A DNA stretch of 64,000 nt from the NCBI GenBank assembly GCA_020444075.1, contig JAHLLR010000002.1, forward strand, positions 1 to 64,000, in the 5' to 3' direction. The notes under the pieces are model-generated. The model did no database searches and was not told where the DNA came from. It saw only the letters and a list, made by a program, of their open reading frames with translations. Positions 25,329 to 36,487 of the stretch are shown here, piece by piece. The position numbers and the translations under genes were made by a program. Position 1 is the stretch's first letter. Every line of letters starts with the position of its first letter. Source of the stretch: Deltaproteobacteria bacterium. Lineage in GTDB: Bacteria; Desulfobacterota; Desulfobacteria; Desulfobacterales; Desulfosarcinaceae.

Positions 25329-28300
25329 CTAAAATAGGGAAAGCTGTTCCTGTGCGGACTTTTCCGTTTTCATGCGGTCTTGACCGGAAAAGCATTTATA
25401 ATTATTTTGAATCTCTTTCACAAATGGGGATAATTGGCGGGGCTGGTTGTGACCGTTAACCCGCCGGTGCCCAGCTTGGGTCAAAAAAAGATGCCATTTG
25501 GCTCGGGTTAGGGCCACGTAAAAAAGCCGCCTTTCTTCTTCCACATCTGCGGGGTGCCTGGTTGATCGGTAAGGGATAAAATCGTCCTCGCATCCGGCGA
25601 TAAACACAACTGGAAATTCCAATCCCTTGGCAGCATGCATGGTGATCAGGGACACTTTTTCCACGCGATGATCATAAGTATCCGTATCCCTGGAAAGGGC
25701 TATCGCCGCCAAAAAAGCGGCGGCATCGCTTTGATAGCCACGGCCCGTTTCAAGTAAATGGGTGCAGCCACGTTCAAACAAATGATCACCATTAAATTTT
25801 TCCCTTAAATCGGCCGTCTTTATTATCATTTCAAGGGCATCCACAACCGAAAGACCTTCACTTTTTTTCTTTAACCGTGAGACGCTTCCTAAAAATGTAA
25901 AAAAATGCTGTTGACGGGTATTTCCCATATGAGGAATCGGCAGCCGGCGCAATTGAACCAGTGCTTCTTCCAGGGATATGGCCTTCTGGTAGGCCCAGTC
26001 TTTAATAATTTCGATGCTTTTACTGGAAACCGACGCGTTGAACACCTTTACTGAGTCTTGAAGATCGGAAAAAAGACTCATTCCGTTCAGCAACTTAAAA
26101 ACCGACAACACCATTCTTACCCCGGGATGACTAAAAACGGTCTTCCGATCGATCACCTGACAGGGGATTCCTGCTTTTTCCAAATATTTCAAAATAACTT
26201 TGCCCTGATTGCGGGTTCTGTATAAAACGGCAAAATCAGCGAAACTCAACGCCTTTTTGTCCAAGGTACCATCCACAGCACCGGAATCCAAAGAAAAAAA
26301 ACCCGTTCCCCCCACCATCCCTTCGATTTTTTTTCCAATAGCAACCGCTTCGGCATTTTCCGTAGCCACTTGCAGAATTTGGATCTGACGATCACCTACC
26401 AGGTCCGAATAAATCGCCTGTCTGCGATCGCTTTCCATCACCTCCGAATTTTTTTTAATCACCTGGGTCGATATTTCCAGAATGGTCCGGGTGGATCGAT
26501 AATTCTTCCTTAATAAAATAGTCTTGAACTCCGGAAAATCCTTCATAAACCATTTAAAACAGGCGACATCCGAACCTCTGAACCCGTATATGGATTGATC
26601 CGGATCGCCAATAATACGTATATTGGCATGATCCCCAGCCAGCAACCTGACGAGCCTATATTGGCCGGCGTTGATATCCTGATATTCGTCGATAAAAATA
26701 TCGCTGAAGCGACCGATATACCTTTTACGAACATCCGGATCCTTTTCCAACAGATAGACCGCTTGAAAAATTAAATCTTCAAAATCCACAAGAGAGTGAA
26801 TTCGCATCAATTGTTCATAGGTTTGATAGCACTGAACGAAAGGTTCCACCCAGTCCTGCGGACAAACTCCGTCCAGCGGATCTTTACTGGAAAGCATCTT
26901 CTGCTTGGCAGAAACAATCCACCCCATCATATCTTCAACACGGATTGCACAACTTTTTTTTGTCAGGCCATTCAATACCATGGAATCACGAACCAACTCT
27001 TTTCGGGAGGCTTCATCGACGACCGACAGTCCCGTATTCGCCATGGCCCGGCTCAAAATGAGGTAACCCAGTGCATGAAAGGTTCCCACGAAGGGGAGTG
27101 ACCGCGATTTTCCCAAGAAGGCTCGAAGCCTTTCTTTCATTTCTTTTGCGGCCTTATTGGTAAACGTCACTGCCAGTATTTTCTCGACATCCACACCCGT
27201 TTGCATCAAACGGGCAATTTTATGGGTCAGTGTACGGGTCTTTCCGGTACCCGGTCCGGCAATAATCATCAAGGGACCGCTGGAATGATCCACGGCTTTT
27301 TGCTGCTCCTCATTCAAGAATATACCGGTTTCAGGCAGTTCATCCGGTTCCGGGATCACGGAACAAACTAAATTTTCGTTAAAATTATATATAGTTGACC
27401 CTTTATCCATTTCGGCCAGCTCAATTTTTTTTTCAAAACCCGAAAAAAGACTTCGCTGCCCAAGTAACCGATCCCTTTCTCTGTCAGAAAAAATTTGAAG
27501 GGTTCCGAAAATGCCATCGTAACCCGGAGAAAAGGAAACGCGGTTTTCCCGCATACGAAAAACAGCTTCGGCAAGCAGCGGCACACCAACGGATTCAATT
27601 ATATCTCTATCCATATAATGAAGAATCGTAAATTCATTGCCTATGCTTTCCAATAGGGCCCGGTACGTTTGTATTACTTTTTTTGATTGGGCCCCGACCC
27701 TGAATATTTCGGCCAAAAGAACATCAAGCGGGATAAGCCGGTAAAAAGGGAATTGCCGATTCGGCCGGGTGCCTTCGGGACGCGTGGCCAGATCTTGAAT
27801 ACGGTGCAGAACCCCAAGTGTCAGGGGTTTGCCACAAACCGGACAAATACCAAGGTGAGATTGGGTCTCCGCAGGAGTAAAACATACCTCGCATTTGCGA
27901 TGCCCATCCACGTGGTATTTTCCCTCTTCAGGAAAAAACTCAAAGGTACCGGCAAATTTTTTTTTATCACCTTTTTCCAGGGCTGATCGAATGGCATGAT
28001 AATTCATTTCCGTTTTAAACAAATTGGCTTCTCTGCCCAATTTTGAAGGTGAATGGGCATCTGAGTTTGAAATCAGGGTAATATCATCCAAGTCAGACAC
28101 CTGCCAGTTCATGGATGGATCCGATGATAGACCCGTTTCTGCGGCAAAAATATGGGAACTTAGATCTTCGAAACATTCCTTGATTGAATTAAAGCCAGAT
28201 TTCGACCCCAACATGGAAAACCAGGGTGTCCAAATATGGGCGGGAACGAGGAAACCATCATCGGATGTCTCTAAAACAATTTCAAGAAGGTCTCTTGCAT

Positions 28301-28736
28301 CGAGGCCGATGATTGGTCTTCCGTCGGATTTGATGTTTCCTATCTTCTCCAAACGGTTGTTGAACAAGCCAACTTTTTCTATATCCGGAAAAAACACAAG
28401 ATTATGGTTTTTTCGGGTTAAACCCTTTTTTTTATATATATTGCTAATTTCACAACTCAACATAAACCGAACAGGCGCCCGGCAGGAGATCGGAACGCTT
28501 TCATCGCAACAACGGGCTATATCCCTTTTAAGTCGAAAGAGACCTGGTTCGGCCGGTTCCAGTTTTTCACTGATTTCGGAGATCCATTCAGGATGAGTAA
28601 AATCTCCGGTTCCCACCACTGTAATTCCCTTCAACTGGGCCCATATGTAAATATTTTCAATATCGAGGTTGCGGGCTGTCGCCCTAGAAAATTTTGAATG
28701 AATGTGAAGATCGGCTATAAAAGAATCGGAAAACAT
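25329..28736 (-). CDS. Endonuclease Q-like PHP nuclease fused to UvrD/Rep-type helicase
   Basis: The protein of 1135 residues has two parts. Residues about 1-440 match endonuclease Q: PHP metal motif DLHIHSKFS (9-17), SNSDAHSP (223-230), and a four-cysteine zinc finger at C282/C285 and C298/C301 followed by GVLHRIQDLA. EndoQ nicks DNA 5' of deaminated bases such as uracil and hypoxanthine. Residues about 470-1135 are a superfamily 1A helicase: Walker A GPGTGKT (494-500), VTFTNKAA, IDEYQD, GDPDQSIYGFRG, and later TMHAAKGLEFP and VALTRAK. The fusion suggests nicking coupled to strand displacement; this is inference. Confidence 0.85.
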   Translation of the reverse strand: MFSDSFIADLHIHSKFSRATARNLDIENIYIWAQLKGITVVGTGDFTHPEWISEISEKLEPAEPGLFRLKRDIARCCDESVPISCRAPVRFMLSCEISNIYKKKGLTRKNHNLVFFPDIEKVGLFNNRLEKIGNIKSDGRPIIGLDARDLLEIVLETSDDGFLVPAHIWTPWFSMLGSKSGFNSIKECFEDLSSHIFAAETGLSSDPSMNWQVSDLDDITLISNSDAHSPSKLGREANLFKTEMNYHAIRSALEKGDKKKFAGTFEFFPEEGKYHVDGHRKCEVCFTPAETQSHLGICPVCGKPLTLGVLHRIQDLATRPEGTRPNRQFPFYRLIPLDVLLAEIFRVGAQSKKVIQTYRALLESIGNEFTILHYMDRDIIESVGVPLLAEAVFRMRENRVSFSPGYDGIFGTLQIFSDRERDRLLGQRSLFSGFEKKIELAEMDKGSTIYNFNENLVCSVIPEPDELPETGIFLNEEQQKAVDHSSGPLMIIAGPGTGKTRTLTHKIARLMQTGVDVEKILAVTFTNKAAKEMKERLRAFLGKSRSLPFVGTFHALGYLILSRAMANTGLSVVDEASRKELVRDSMVLNGLTKKSCAIRVEDMMGWIVSAKQKMLSSKDPLDGVCPQDWVEPFVQCYQTYEQLMRIHSLVDFEDLIFQAVYLLEKDPDVRKRYIGRFSDIFIDEYQDINAGQYRLVRLLAGDHANIRIIGDPDQSIYGFRGSDVACFKWFMKDFPEFKTILLRKNYRSTRTILEISTQVIKKNSEVMESDRRQAIYSDLVGDRQIQILQVATENAEAVAIGKKIEGMVGGTGFFSLDSGAVDGTLDKKALSFADFAVLYRTRNQGKVILKYLEKAGIPCQVIDRKTVFSHPGVRMVLSVFKLLNGMSLFSDLQDSVKVFNASVSSKSIEIIKDWAYQKAISLEEALVQLRRLPIPHMGNTRQQHFFTFLGSVSRLKKKSEGLSVVDALEMIIKTADLREKFNGDHLFERGCTHLLETGRGYQSDAAAFLAAIALSRDTDTYDHRVEKVSLITMHAAKGLEFPVVFIAGCEDDFIPYRSTRHPADVEEERRLFYVALTRAKWHLFLTQAGHRRVNGHNQPRQLSPFVKEIQNNYKCFSGQDRMKTEKSAQEQLSLF

Positions 28737-28996
28737 GATTAATAATAATTTAACCTTTTAAATTTATTTAAAATAATAATAAAGCAGCCGCATCTTGAAA
28801 TATTGAAAACCGTTTGTCAATATTCCCATTAATAATGCATTTTCTATTTATCGTATAAAAATAATTTAATTATTCCCTAATTCGGGTGGATTCTGCCCGG
28901 TTTCCAAAAATAGCTTGAAAAAAATTAGCAAAAAAGCTATATGTATTTGTTTTATTGAAAAATAATATACTTTATTCTTTATATTTAGGACAATTA
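28737..28996. other. AT-rich intergenic region between the helicase and rdgC
   Basis: 260 bp of very AT-rich sequence between divergent genes, with TTTAAA-like tracts. It probably contains both promoters. I found no canonical DnaA boxes (TTATCCACA) in it. Confidence 0.5.
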
Positions 28997-29611
28997 ATGG
29001 GTATTTTATCATCTTCCGCGTCCATCACTCAATATTGCGTTGAAGGAAAAATTTCTGAACCGGTTATGGAAACCGTTGCCAACGGGTTGAAAAGACATGC
29101 CATTGAAGAAATAGACGACGAATCTTCCGATAAGGCCATTGGTTGGACCTGTTTCAACAACCCCTTCAGTTCCGATTTTAATCAGACACCTTTTCTCATC
29201 GGCACCTATTTTGTTTTTTCCATGAGAATAGATAAAAAAACGATTCCTTCGAAAATCATAAAAAAATACTACACCCTTGAAATGAAAAAGCGGTTAGAAA
29301 AAAGCGGACGTGAATTTTTAAGCAAAACCGAAAAAAAAGAAATAAAGGATCATGTCCTTCACGTGTTGAATTTAAGAATTCCGGCAACACCTAATATTTA
29401 TGATCTTATTTGGAGCTACGAGTCCAGCACCCTTTGGTTTTTCTCTAATTTGAAGGGTGCCAATGAAGAATTGGAAACTCTTTTCACCCGCTCATTTAAA
29501 TTAAAATTAATCCGTTTATTTCCCTATAGCATGGCGGTATTGACATCACCCTTGTCCAACTTGGAAAAGGATGCCGTTTCCCAATTCACCCCAACCCGAT
29601 TTACGGAGTAA
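28997..29611 (+). CDS. rdgC: RdgC-like protein, N-terminal half
   Basis: RdgC forms a DNA-encircling ring that limits RecA activity and is linked to replication restart. The 204 residues match the RdgC N-terminal domain: a Trp in IGWTCFNNPF, then IPSKIIKKYYTLEMKKRLEK, SKTEKKEIKDHVLHVLNLR and a closing LIRLFPYS. These parallel LPSPVIK and KKTEKDSLKDEVLHSLL in E. coli RdgC. The start at 28997 follows AGGACAATTA; an upstream ATG at 28955 has no such site. The frame stops where the family normally continues into the domain found in the next gene. Confidence 0.8.
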   Translation: MGILSSSASITQYCVEGKISEPVMETVANGLKRHAIEEIDDESSDKAIGWTCFNNPFSSDFNQTPFLIGTYFVFSMRIDKKTIPSKIIKKYYTLEMKKRLEKSGREFLSKTEKKEIKDHVLHVLNLRIPATPNIYDLIWSYESSTLWFFSNLKGANEELETLFTRSFKLKLIRLFPYSMAVLTSPLSNLEKDAVSQFTPTRFTE

Positions 29612-29621
29612 TTCATAGACC

Positions 29622-30146
29622 ATGCTGGATGTCGCTGTTGCATATAATCGATATAAATTTATTGGAAATGAATTTTTAACATGGTTGTGGTTTACCATCG
29701 ATACCGATCAACATTTTTTTCAAACGGTAGATGGAACAATAACCTCCCTTTATCTCGGAAATAGGATCGTCCTTGAAAATAATATCAATGATACCAGCGA
29801 ATTAATAACAATCAAAGGCGATGATGCCGGTCTTGAAGAAGGTATTTTGTCACTTCGAAAAGGTGCTGTCGTCATTGAAATAAACCTTTGCTATAAAACC
29901 GAAAACCAGGATTGGAAATTCACGCTGAAAGGGGAAAGCCTGAGTTTTTCAAGTTTAAAGGTTCCTGAAACCGGTCCGGTCGAAACCCAGGAAGATATAG
30001 AAGGTATGGTTCTGGAAAAAGCATACCTGTATGAAAAGGCAATTGACCTGGTCAATCGTTTATTTAATATTTTTCTAAAATTAAGATATACTGTGGAATG
30101 GAATCAAAATACCGTTCCCAAAATTAAAAAATGGATACGGGTATAA
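29622..30146 (+). CDS. RdgC-like protein, C-terminal half (separate gene)
   Basis: This 174-residue protein opens with YNRYKFIGNEFLTWLWF, which from memory resembles the start of the C-terminal region of long RdgC-family proteins in related bacteria. It ends with EKAIDLVNRLFNIFLKLR, also typical there. It lies 10 bp downstream of the N-terminal half in another frame, with its own ATG and an in-frame stop just before it. So RdgC appears to be encoded as two polypeptides. Could also be an independent neighbour family. Confidence 0.65.
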   Translation: MLDVAVAYNRYKFIGNEFLTWLWFTIDTDQHFFQTVDGTITSLYLGNRIVLENNINDTSELITIKGDDAGLEEGILSLRKGAVVIEINLCYKTENQDWKFTLKGESLSFSSLKVPETGPVETQEDIEGMVLEKAYLYEKAIDLVNRLFNIFLKLRYTVEWNQNTVPKIKKWIRV

Positions 30147-30240
30147 TCAACGGTTGCCATAACCATAAATATTTTAAAATTTGTCTATAATTTTTCAGTT
30201 ATTAACAATTATATTTTTTCAGACAAAAAAAAGATGTTGT

Positions 30241-30304
30241 TATAAATTCAATTATCCATTTATCAACCATGAAGACTACTTATATTTATATATAAATTCA
30301 ATTA
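30241..30304. repeat. 14-bp direct repeat pair upstream of dnaN
   Basis: TATAAATTCAATTA occurs at 30241-30254 and again at 30291-30304, exactly 50 bp apart, in the AT-rich leader between the rdgC pair and dnaN. A related 11-mer is at 34037-34047, after gyrB. These could be regulator sites or origin-associated repeats. Confidence 0.5.
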
Positions 30305-30371
30305 ATTAGATACTTATATACTTTTTGTCAGCTCTAACTACTATAACAATATATTTAAAAGGAATTATATT

Positions 30372-31487
30372 ATGAAATTTATTATCAACAAATTCCAAAT
30401 TGTTAATGTGCTGGCAAAGGTGCAAGGCCTGACCGGACGGCGAAGCAATCTGGCTATTACTGAAAATGTATTGATTCGGGCTGTTAACAATGGAATTCAT
30501 CTGACTGCCACCGACCTGGAAACCGGATTTGAAGGATTTTATCCGGCCTCCGTCGAAAAAGAAGGCGCAGTAGCTGTCAGCGCAAAAAAAATATTTGAAA
30601 TTCTCAGGGAATTTCCTTCAGAGGATATTCTCATCCACGAAGTTGAAAATAAATGGATCGAGATTGGAAATGAAAAAGTCCAATACCATATCGTAGGTAT
30701 GAATCCGGATGATTTTCCTGAAACACCACATATTATGGATGTTGATTTTTTTTCTATTGAAGCATCTATTTTAGAAAAGATGATAGAACGATCTGTCATT
30801 ATTTCAGCGGCGGGTGATGAAAAACGCGCACACATCAACGGAGTTTTCGTTGAAAGGACCCATCACGATGTTAATCGGCTTAGGTTCGTCTCTACAGATG
30901 GCAGCCGTCTAAATGCGGTTAATCATTTTTATGCGTCTTCGGAAAATATTCCTGCTGGCGAAGGGGTGTTGGTTCCTAAAAAAGGATTGAATGAAGTTGC
31001 TAAATTTTTAGACATCGAAGGAGAGGTTCAAATTGGTATTAAGGATAGTAATTTCATAGTGAAGAAAGAAAAAGAAACGATTATTATTCGTATGCTGGAA
31101 GGAGAATTTCCTAAATATGAAGATATTCTGGCTAAAGGGAATGACCATCTTATCAAACTGGATAAAATTAAATTTGGGAAAATGCTTAAAAGAATGTCTA
31201 TTTTGGCAACGGATAATTATAAAGGAGCTGTTTTCACCTTCGATGACAACAAACTGGTAGTGACTGCCACTAATCCGGATTATGGAGAATCTAAAGAAGA
31301 AACGGAAATCGAATTTACTGGAAAGCCCATCGAAGCAGCCTTTAACCCAAAATTCTTTATGGATACCCTAAGCGTTATAGATGAAGAAAATGTGATTATT
31401 AATATCGTAGATGGTAGTCGTCCCTGTATTGTTGAAGGGGATACAGATAAAACCTTTATCGGCGTCATTATGCCGATGAGAATCTAA
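30372..31487 (+). CDS. dnaN: DNA polymerase III sliding clamp (beta subunit)
   Basis: DnaN is the ring-shaped processivity clamp. The 371-residue protein shows the three-domain beta-clamp pattern: NVLAKVQGLTGRRSNLAITENVLI at the start, DLETGFEG, mid-region FVSTDGSRLNAV, and the C-terminal VIMPMRI (the family ends in MPMR.). AAAAGGAAT precedes the ATG. It is followed 17 bp later by gyrB, without an intervening recF, and no dnaA lies upstream in this window. Confidence 0.97.
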   Translation: MKFIINKFQIVNVLAKVQGLTGRRSNLAITENVLIRAVNNGIHLTATDLETGFEGFYPASVEKEGAVAVSAKKIFEILREFPSEDILIHEVENKWIEIGNEKVQYHIVGMNPDDFPETPHIMDVDFFSIEASILEKMIERSVIISAAGDEKRAHINGVFVERTHHDVNRLRFVSTDGSRLNAVNHFYASSENIPAGEGVLVPKKGLNEVAKFLDIEGEVQIGIKDSNFIVKKEKETIIIRMLEGEFPKYEDILAKGNDHLIKLDKIKFGKMLKRMSILATDNYKGAVFTFDDNKLVVTATNPDYGESKEETEIEFTGKPIEAAFNPKFFMDTLSVIDEENVIINIVDGSRPCIVEGDTDKTFIGVIMPMRI

Positions 31488-31504
31488 ATGAGAATTTAAA
31501 ATAA

Positions 31505-33901
<2,397 letters not shown>

Positions 33902-34225
33902 AGGATTAATTAACGGGCACCTGGAAAAAAAGAACCCCTGAAATTCCATTTGGAATATCAGGGGTTCTTAAATGGGTGCGCTCTTTAAAATAGCAAATAA
34001 TAAATTCGAAATCCGCTTCAGTAGGAGATTCAGGAGTATAAATTCAAATTTAGGATGAGCTTCAAGTCAGGTTATCTGCATCAAAGAGCAATCACTGAAT
34101 CTCATAAACTTCTTTACTTGTCAATTATTTTTTTAAAAACTGTCAATACTTTTTCTACTGATATAAGATATTGTAAAGATTGATATAGTTTTTGTTTTTT
34201 TCTAAAAAATAGCAGGGTAGCAAAA
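33902..34225. other. Intergenic region downstream of gyrB
   Basis: 324 bp. Beyond the terminator hairpin it is AT-rich with no credible gene. A copy of TATAAATTCAA (34037-34047) echoes the repeats upstream of dnaN. The right end should hold the promoter of the next gene. Confidence 0.5.
33931..33968 (+). terminator. Intrinsic terminator after gyrB
   Basis: An 11-bp perfect stem AGAACCCCTGA (33931-33941)/TCAGGGGTTCT (33958-33968) lies 30 bp after the gyrB stop. On the plus strand the T-tract is weak; on the minus strand it is followed by a run of seven or more T, so the structure may work in both directions. Confidence 0.75.
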
Positions 34226-35020
34226 ATGAAAATTCATCGAATAAATGCCAGAGATCTTCCGGATCTGTGGTTTCAAGCGGTACATGATATTCTTGATGAA
34301 GGCAGCCGATTTACAATTGACCGCGGTTCTTACGCCGGCCAAACGCGGCTTGAATACGATTATTTTTGTGGACATGTGAAATTTCCGGGTACTCTGCCAT
34401 TGATACCGGATATTCCTCCATCCTGTGGGATTCCGAATCCGGTTGAGGAGGCTTATATTTTTGGAGGAGAAGGTTACAACCGATCATATATTGAATATTT
34501 GATGACCGGACATAAAGAACCCGGGGAATCCTACACATATGGTGAGCGATTGACGCGGGTTCCTCTTACCGGCGATAAGTTGAGTTGGTGGAAGGAAAAA
34601 AACCGCAACATTATTGACGAAAGGGAAACTGATGGAAAGGTTGTTTTTAAAGAAAATGGTGAGTTATTTCTGAATCAGATCGAATGGATTATTGACACAT
34701 ACAAGCGCTTCGGATCCAGGAATAACCAGATGGTACTTCAAGTAGCGCACCCCTCTGATATAACCTTGCTCGATCCTCCCTGTTTGCGATCGATAGATAC
34801 ACGCATTCAGGATGAGATGCTTCATTTCATTGTTTATTTCAGGTCCTGGGATCTGTGGGGGGGAATGCCGGCAAACCTGGCGGGCATTCAAAACCTAAAA
34901 GAATATATGGCGGGTGAAATTGGCGTCCAGGATGGAGAAATGATTGTTGAAAGCAAGGGTCTTCACCTTTATGGATATGCGGAAGAACTGGCGAAACTTC
35001 GTTGTTTGAAGCAAGCCTGA
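34226..35020 (+). CDS. Thymidylate synthase-like protein (ThyA fold)
   Basis: The protein of 264 residues has the ThyA layout. It contains SYTYGERL (compare G..YG..WR), NQIEWIIDTYKRFGSRNNQ in the region of the arginine pair, DPPCLRSID with a Cys placed as the catalytic nucleophile, FRSWDLWGGMPANLAGI (family QRS.D...G.PFN.A) and a final GLHLYGYAEE (family HIY.NH). These support dUMP methylation to dTMP or a related pyrimidine hydroxymethylase activity. Identity to classical ThyA is low, and the usual Arg-Arg is only SRNN, so the exact reaction is uncertain. Confidence 0.7.
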   Translation: MKIHRINARDLPDLWFQAVHDILDEGSRFTIDRGSYAGQTRLEYDYFCGHVKFPGTLPLIPDIPPSCGIPNPVEEAYIFGGEGYNRSYIEYLMTGHKEPGESYTYGERLTRVPLTGDKLSWWKEKNRNIIDERETDGKVVFKENGELFLNQIEWIIDTYKRFGSRNNQMVLQVAHPSDITLLDPPCLRSIDTRIQDEMLHFIVYFRSWDLWGGMPANLAGIQNLKEYMAGEIGVQDGEMIVESKGLHLYGYAEELAKLRCLKQA

Positions 35021-35101
35021 TTTTAAAATCGCAAGAAAACAAAGATCTTGCCGACTGTCGGTCTCCATCATGGGATTAAAATTGGTAAGCCGAAGATATT
35101 T

Positions 35102-36487
35102 TTAAAAATCTATATTTCCCGGGGTTCTGGGAAAAGGAATTACATCCCTGATGTTCGATACGCCGGTGATAAGCATTAACAACCGTTCGAAACCCAGTCC
35201 AAATCCACTGTGGGGAACCGTTCCGTAGCGCCTTGAGTCAAGATACCACCAGTAGCTCTCCTTAGAAAGCCCACCTCCCACCATTCGCTTTTCCAAAACA
35301 TCTAAACGTTCTTCACGCTGGCTGCCTCCGATCAATTCACCGATTCGCGGCACGAGAATATCCATGGCGCCAACCGTTTCGCCGTCATCGTTCAGACGCA
35401 TGTAAAAGGGTTTGATGGTTTTTGGATAATCATAAATGATAATCGGTTTCTTAAAGTATTTTTCGGTCAGATAACGTTCATGTTCGGATTGAAGATCTGT
35501 TCCGTACGACAAATTGAATTCAAAGGATTCTTTTGACCCGAGCAAAATGTCGATGGCGTCTTTGTAGGGAATACGAAAAAAATCAGATGAAATGATATTT
35601 TCGAGTGTTTTCTCCAACGTTTTGTCAACGAACCGAGCAAACAGGTTTAAGTCGTCTGCACACGTGTCGATGGCAAAACGGATGAGGTTTTTGATGAGAG
35701 CTTCACCCAAATCCATGTTACCAGCCAGATCGCAAAAGGCCATTTCCGGTTCGATCATCCAGAACTCAGCCACGTGACGGCTGGTGTTTGAATTCTCAGC
35801 GCGAAAAGTCGGTCCAAAAGTGTACACATCTCCTAAAGAGAGGGCAAACATTTCGGCGGACAATTGCCCGGAAACTGTCAGATTGGATTCGGCTCCGAAA
35901 AAATCCTTTGAAAAATCAATTTTTCCGTTTGAATTCATTGGCATGGGTGGATTTAGCGTCGTTACTCGAAATAGTTCTCCAGCTCCTTCACAATCTGATC
36001 CGGTAATCACCGGGGTGTGAATGTAGCGAAATCCCCGATCCCTGAAAAATTGATGAACCGCCCAGGAAAGTTCGGAACGGATTCTGAAGATAGCCCCATA
36101 TTTATTGGTCCGTGGCCTTAAATGGGCAATGGTTCTCAGATATTCATCGGTATGGCGTTTTTTCTGTAACGGGAAGGTTTCGGGTGCGATACTGATTATA
36201 TCTATTTTTGCAGCCCGAACCTCCCATTGCTGTCCGCCGCCCTGGGATGGGACAAGGCTACCCGATACGGCAACTGCCGATCCGGTAGTCAGCTTTTTAA
36301 TTTCGACGTAGTCTGATATTATTTCATCAACGACAATCTGCATATTTTTCAGACAGGAACCATCATTGACTTCGATAAAAGAAAAATTTTTGGAGTCCCG
36401 TTTGGTTCGAATCCATCCTTTAAGCAGTATATTATCAATTGGAGCAGTGGTTTTTAGCAGCTCGGCAATTTTTTTTCTTTTCATCAT
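35102..36487 (-). CDS. asnS: Asparaginyl-tRNA synthetase
   Basis: This class IIb synthetase charges tRNA-Asn. The 461-residue protein has an N-terminal OB-fold anticodon domain (KGWIRTKRDSKNFSFIEVNDGS), motif 2 (FGPTFRAENSNTSRHVAEFWMIEPE) and motif 3 (GFGLGFERLLMLITG). The latter parts and the family length separate AsnRS from AspRS. It converges with the ThyA-like gene, and its ATG overlaps the stop of the HtrA protease gene by one base (TAATG). Confidence 0.95.
   Translation of the reverse strand: MMKRKKIAELLKTTAPIDNILLKGWIRTKRDSKNFSFIEVNDGSCLKNMQIVVDEIISDYVEIKKLTTGSAVAVSGSLVPSQGGGQQWEVRAAKIDIISIAPETFPLQKKRHTDEYLRTIAHLRPRTNKYGAIFRIRSELSWAVHQFFRDRGFRYIHTPVITGSDCEGAGELFRVTTLNPPMPMNSNGKIDFSKDFFGAESNLTVSGQLSAEMFALSLGDVYTFGPTFRAENSNTSRHVAEFWMIEPEMAFCDLAGNMDLGEALIKNLIRFAIDTCADDLNLFARFVDKTLEKTLENIISSDFFRIPYKDAIDILLGSKESFEFNLSYGTDLQSEHERYLTEKYFKKPIIIYDYPKTIKPFYMRLNDDGETVGAMDILVPRIGELIGGSQREERLDVLEKRMVGGGLSKESYWWYLDSRRYGTVPHSGFGLGFERLLMLITGVSNIRDVIPFPRTPGNIDF

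Noticed and set aside
30147-30371. DnaA boxes proving oriC upstream of dnaN
   Set aside because: Only near-matches such as TTATCCATT and TTATTAACA were found; not enough to call an origin.
33931-33968. Minus-strand terminator for asnS
   Set aside because: The minus-strand T-tract is strong, but a plus-strand gene lies between it and asnS; termination of gyrB is the simpler reading.
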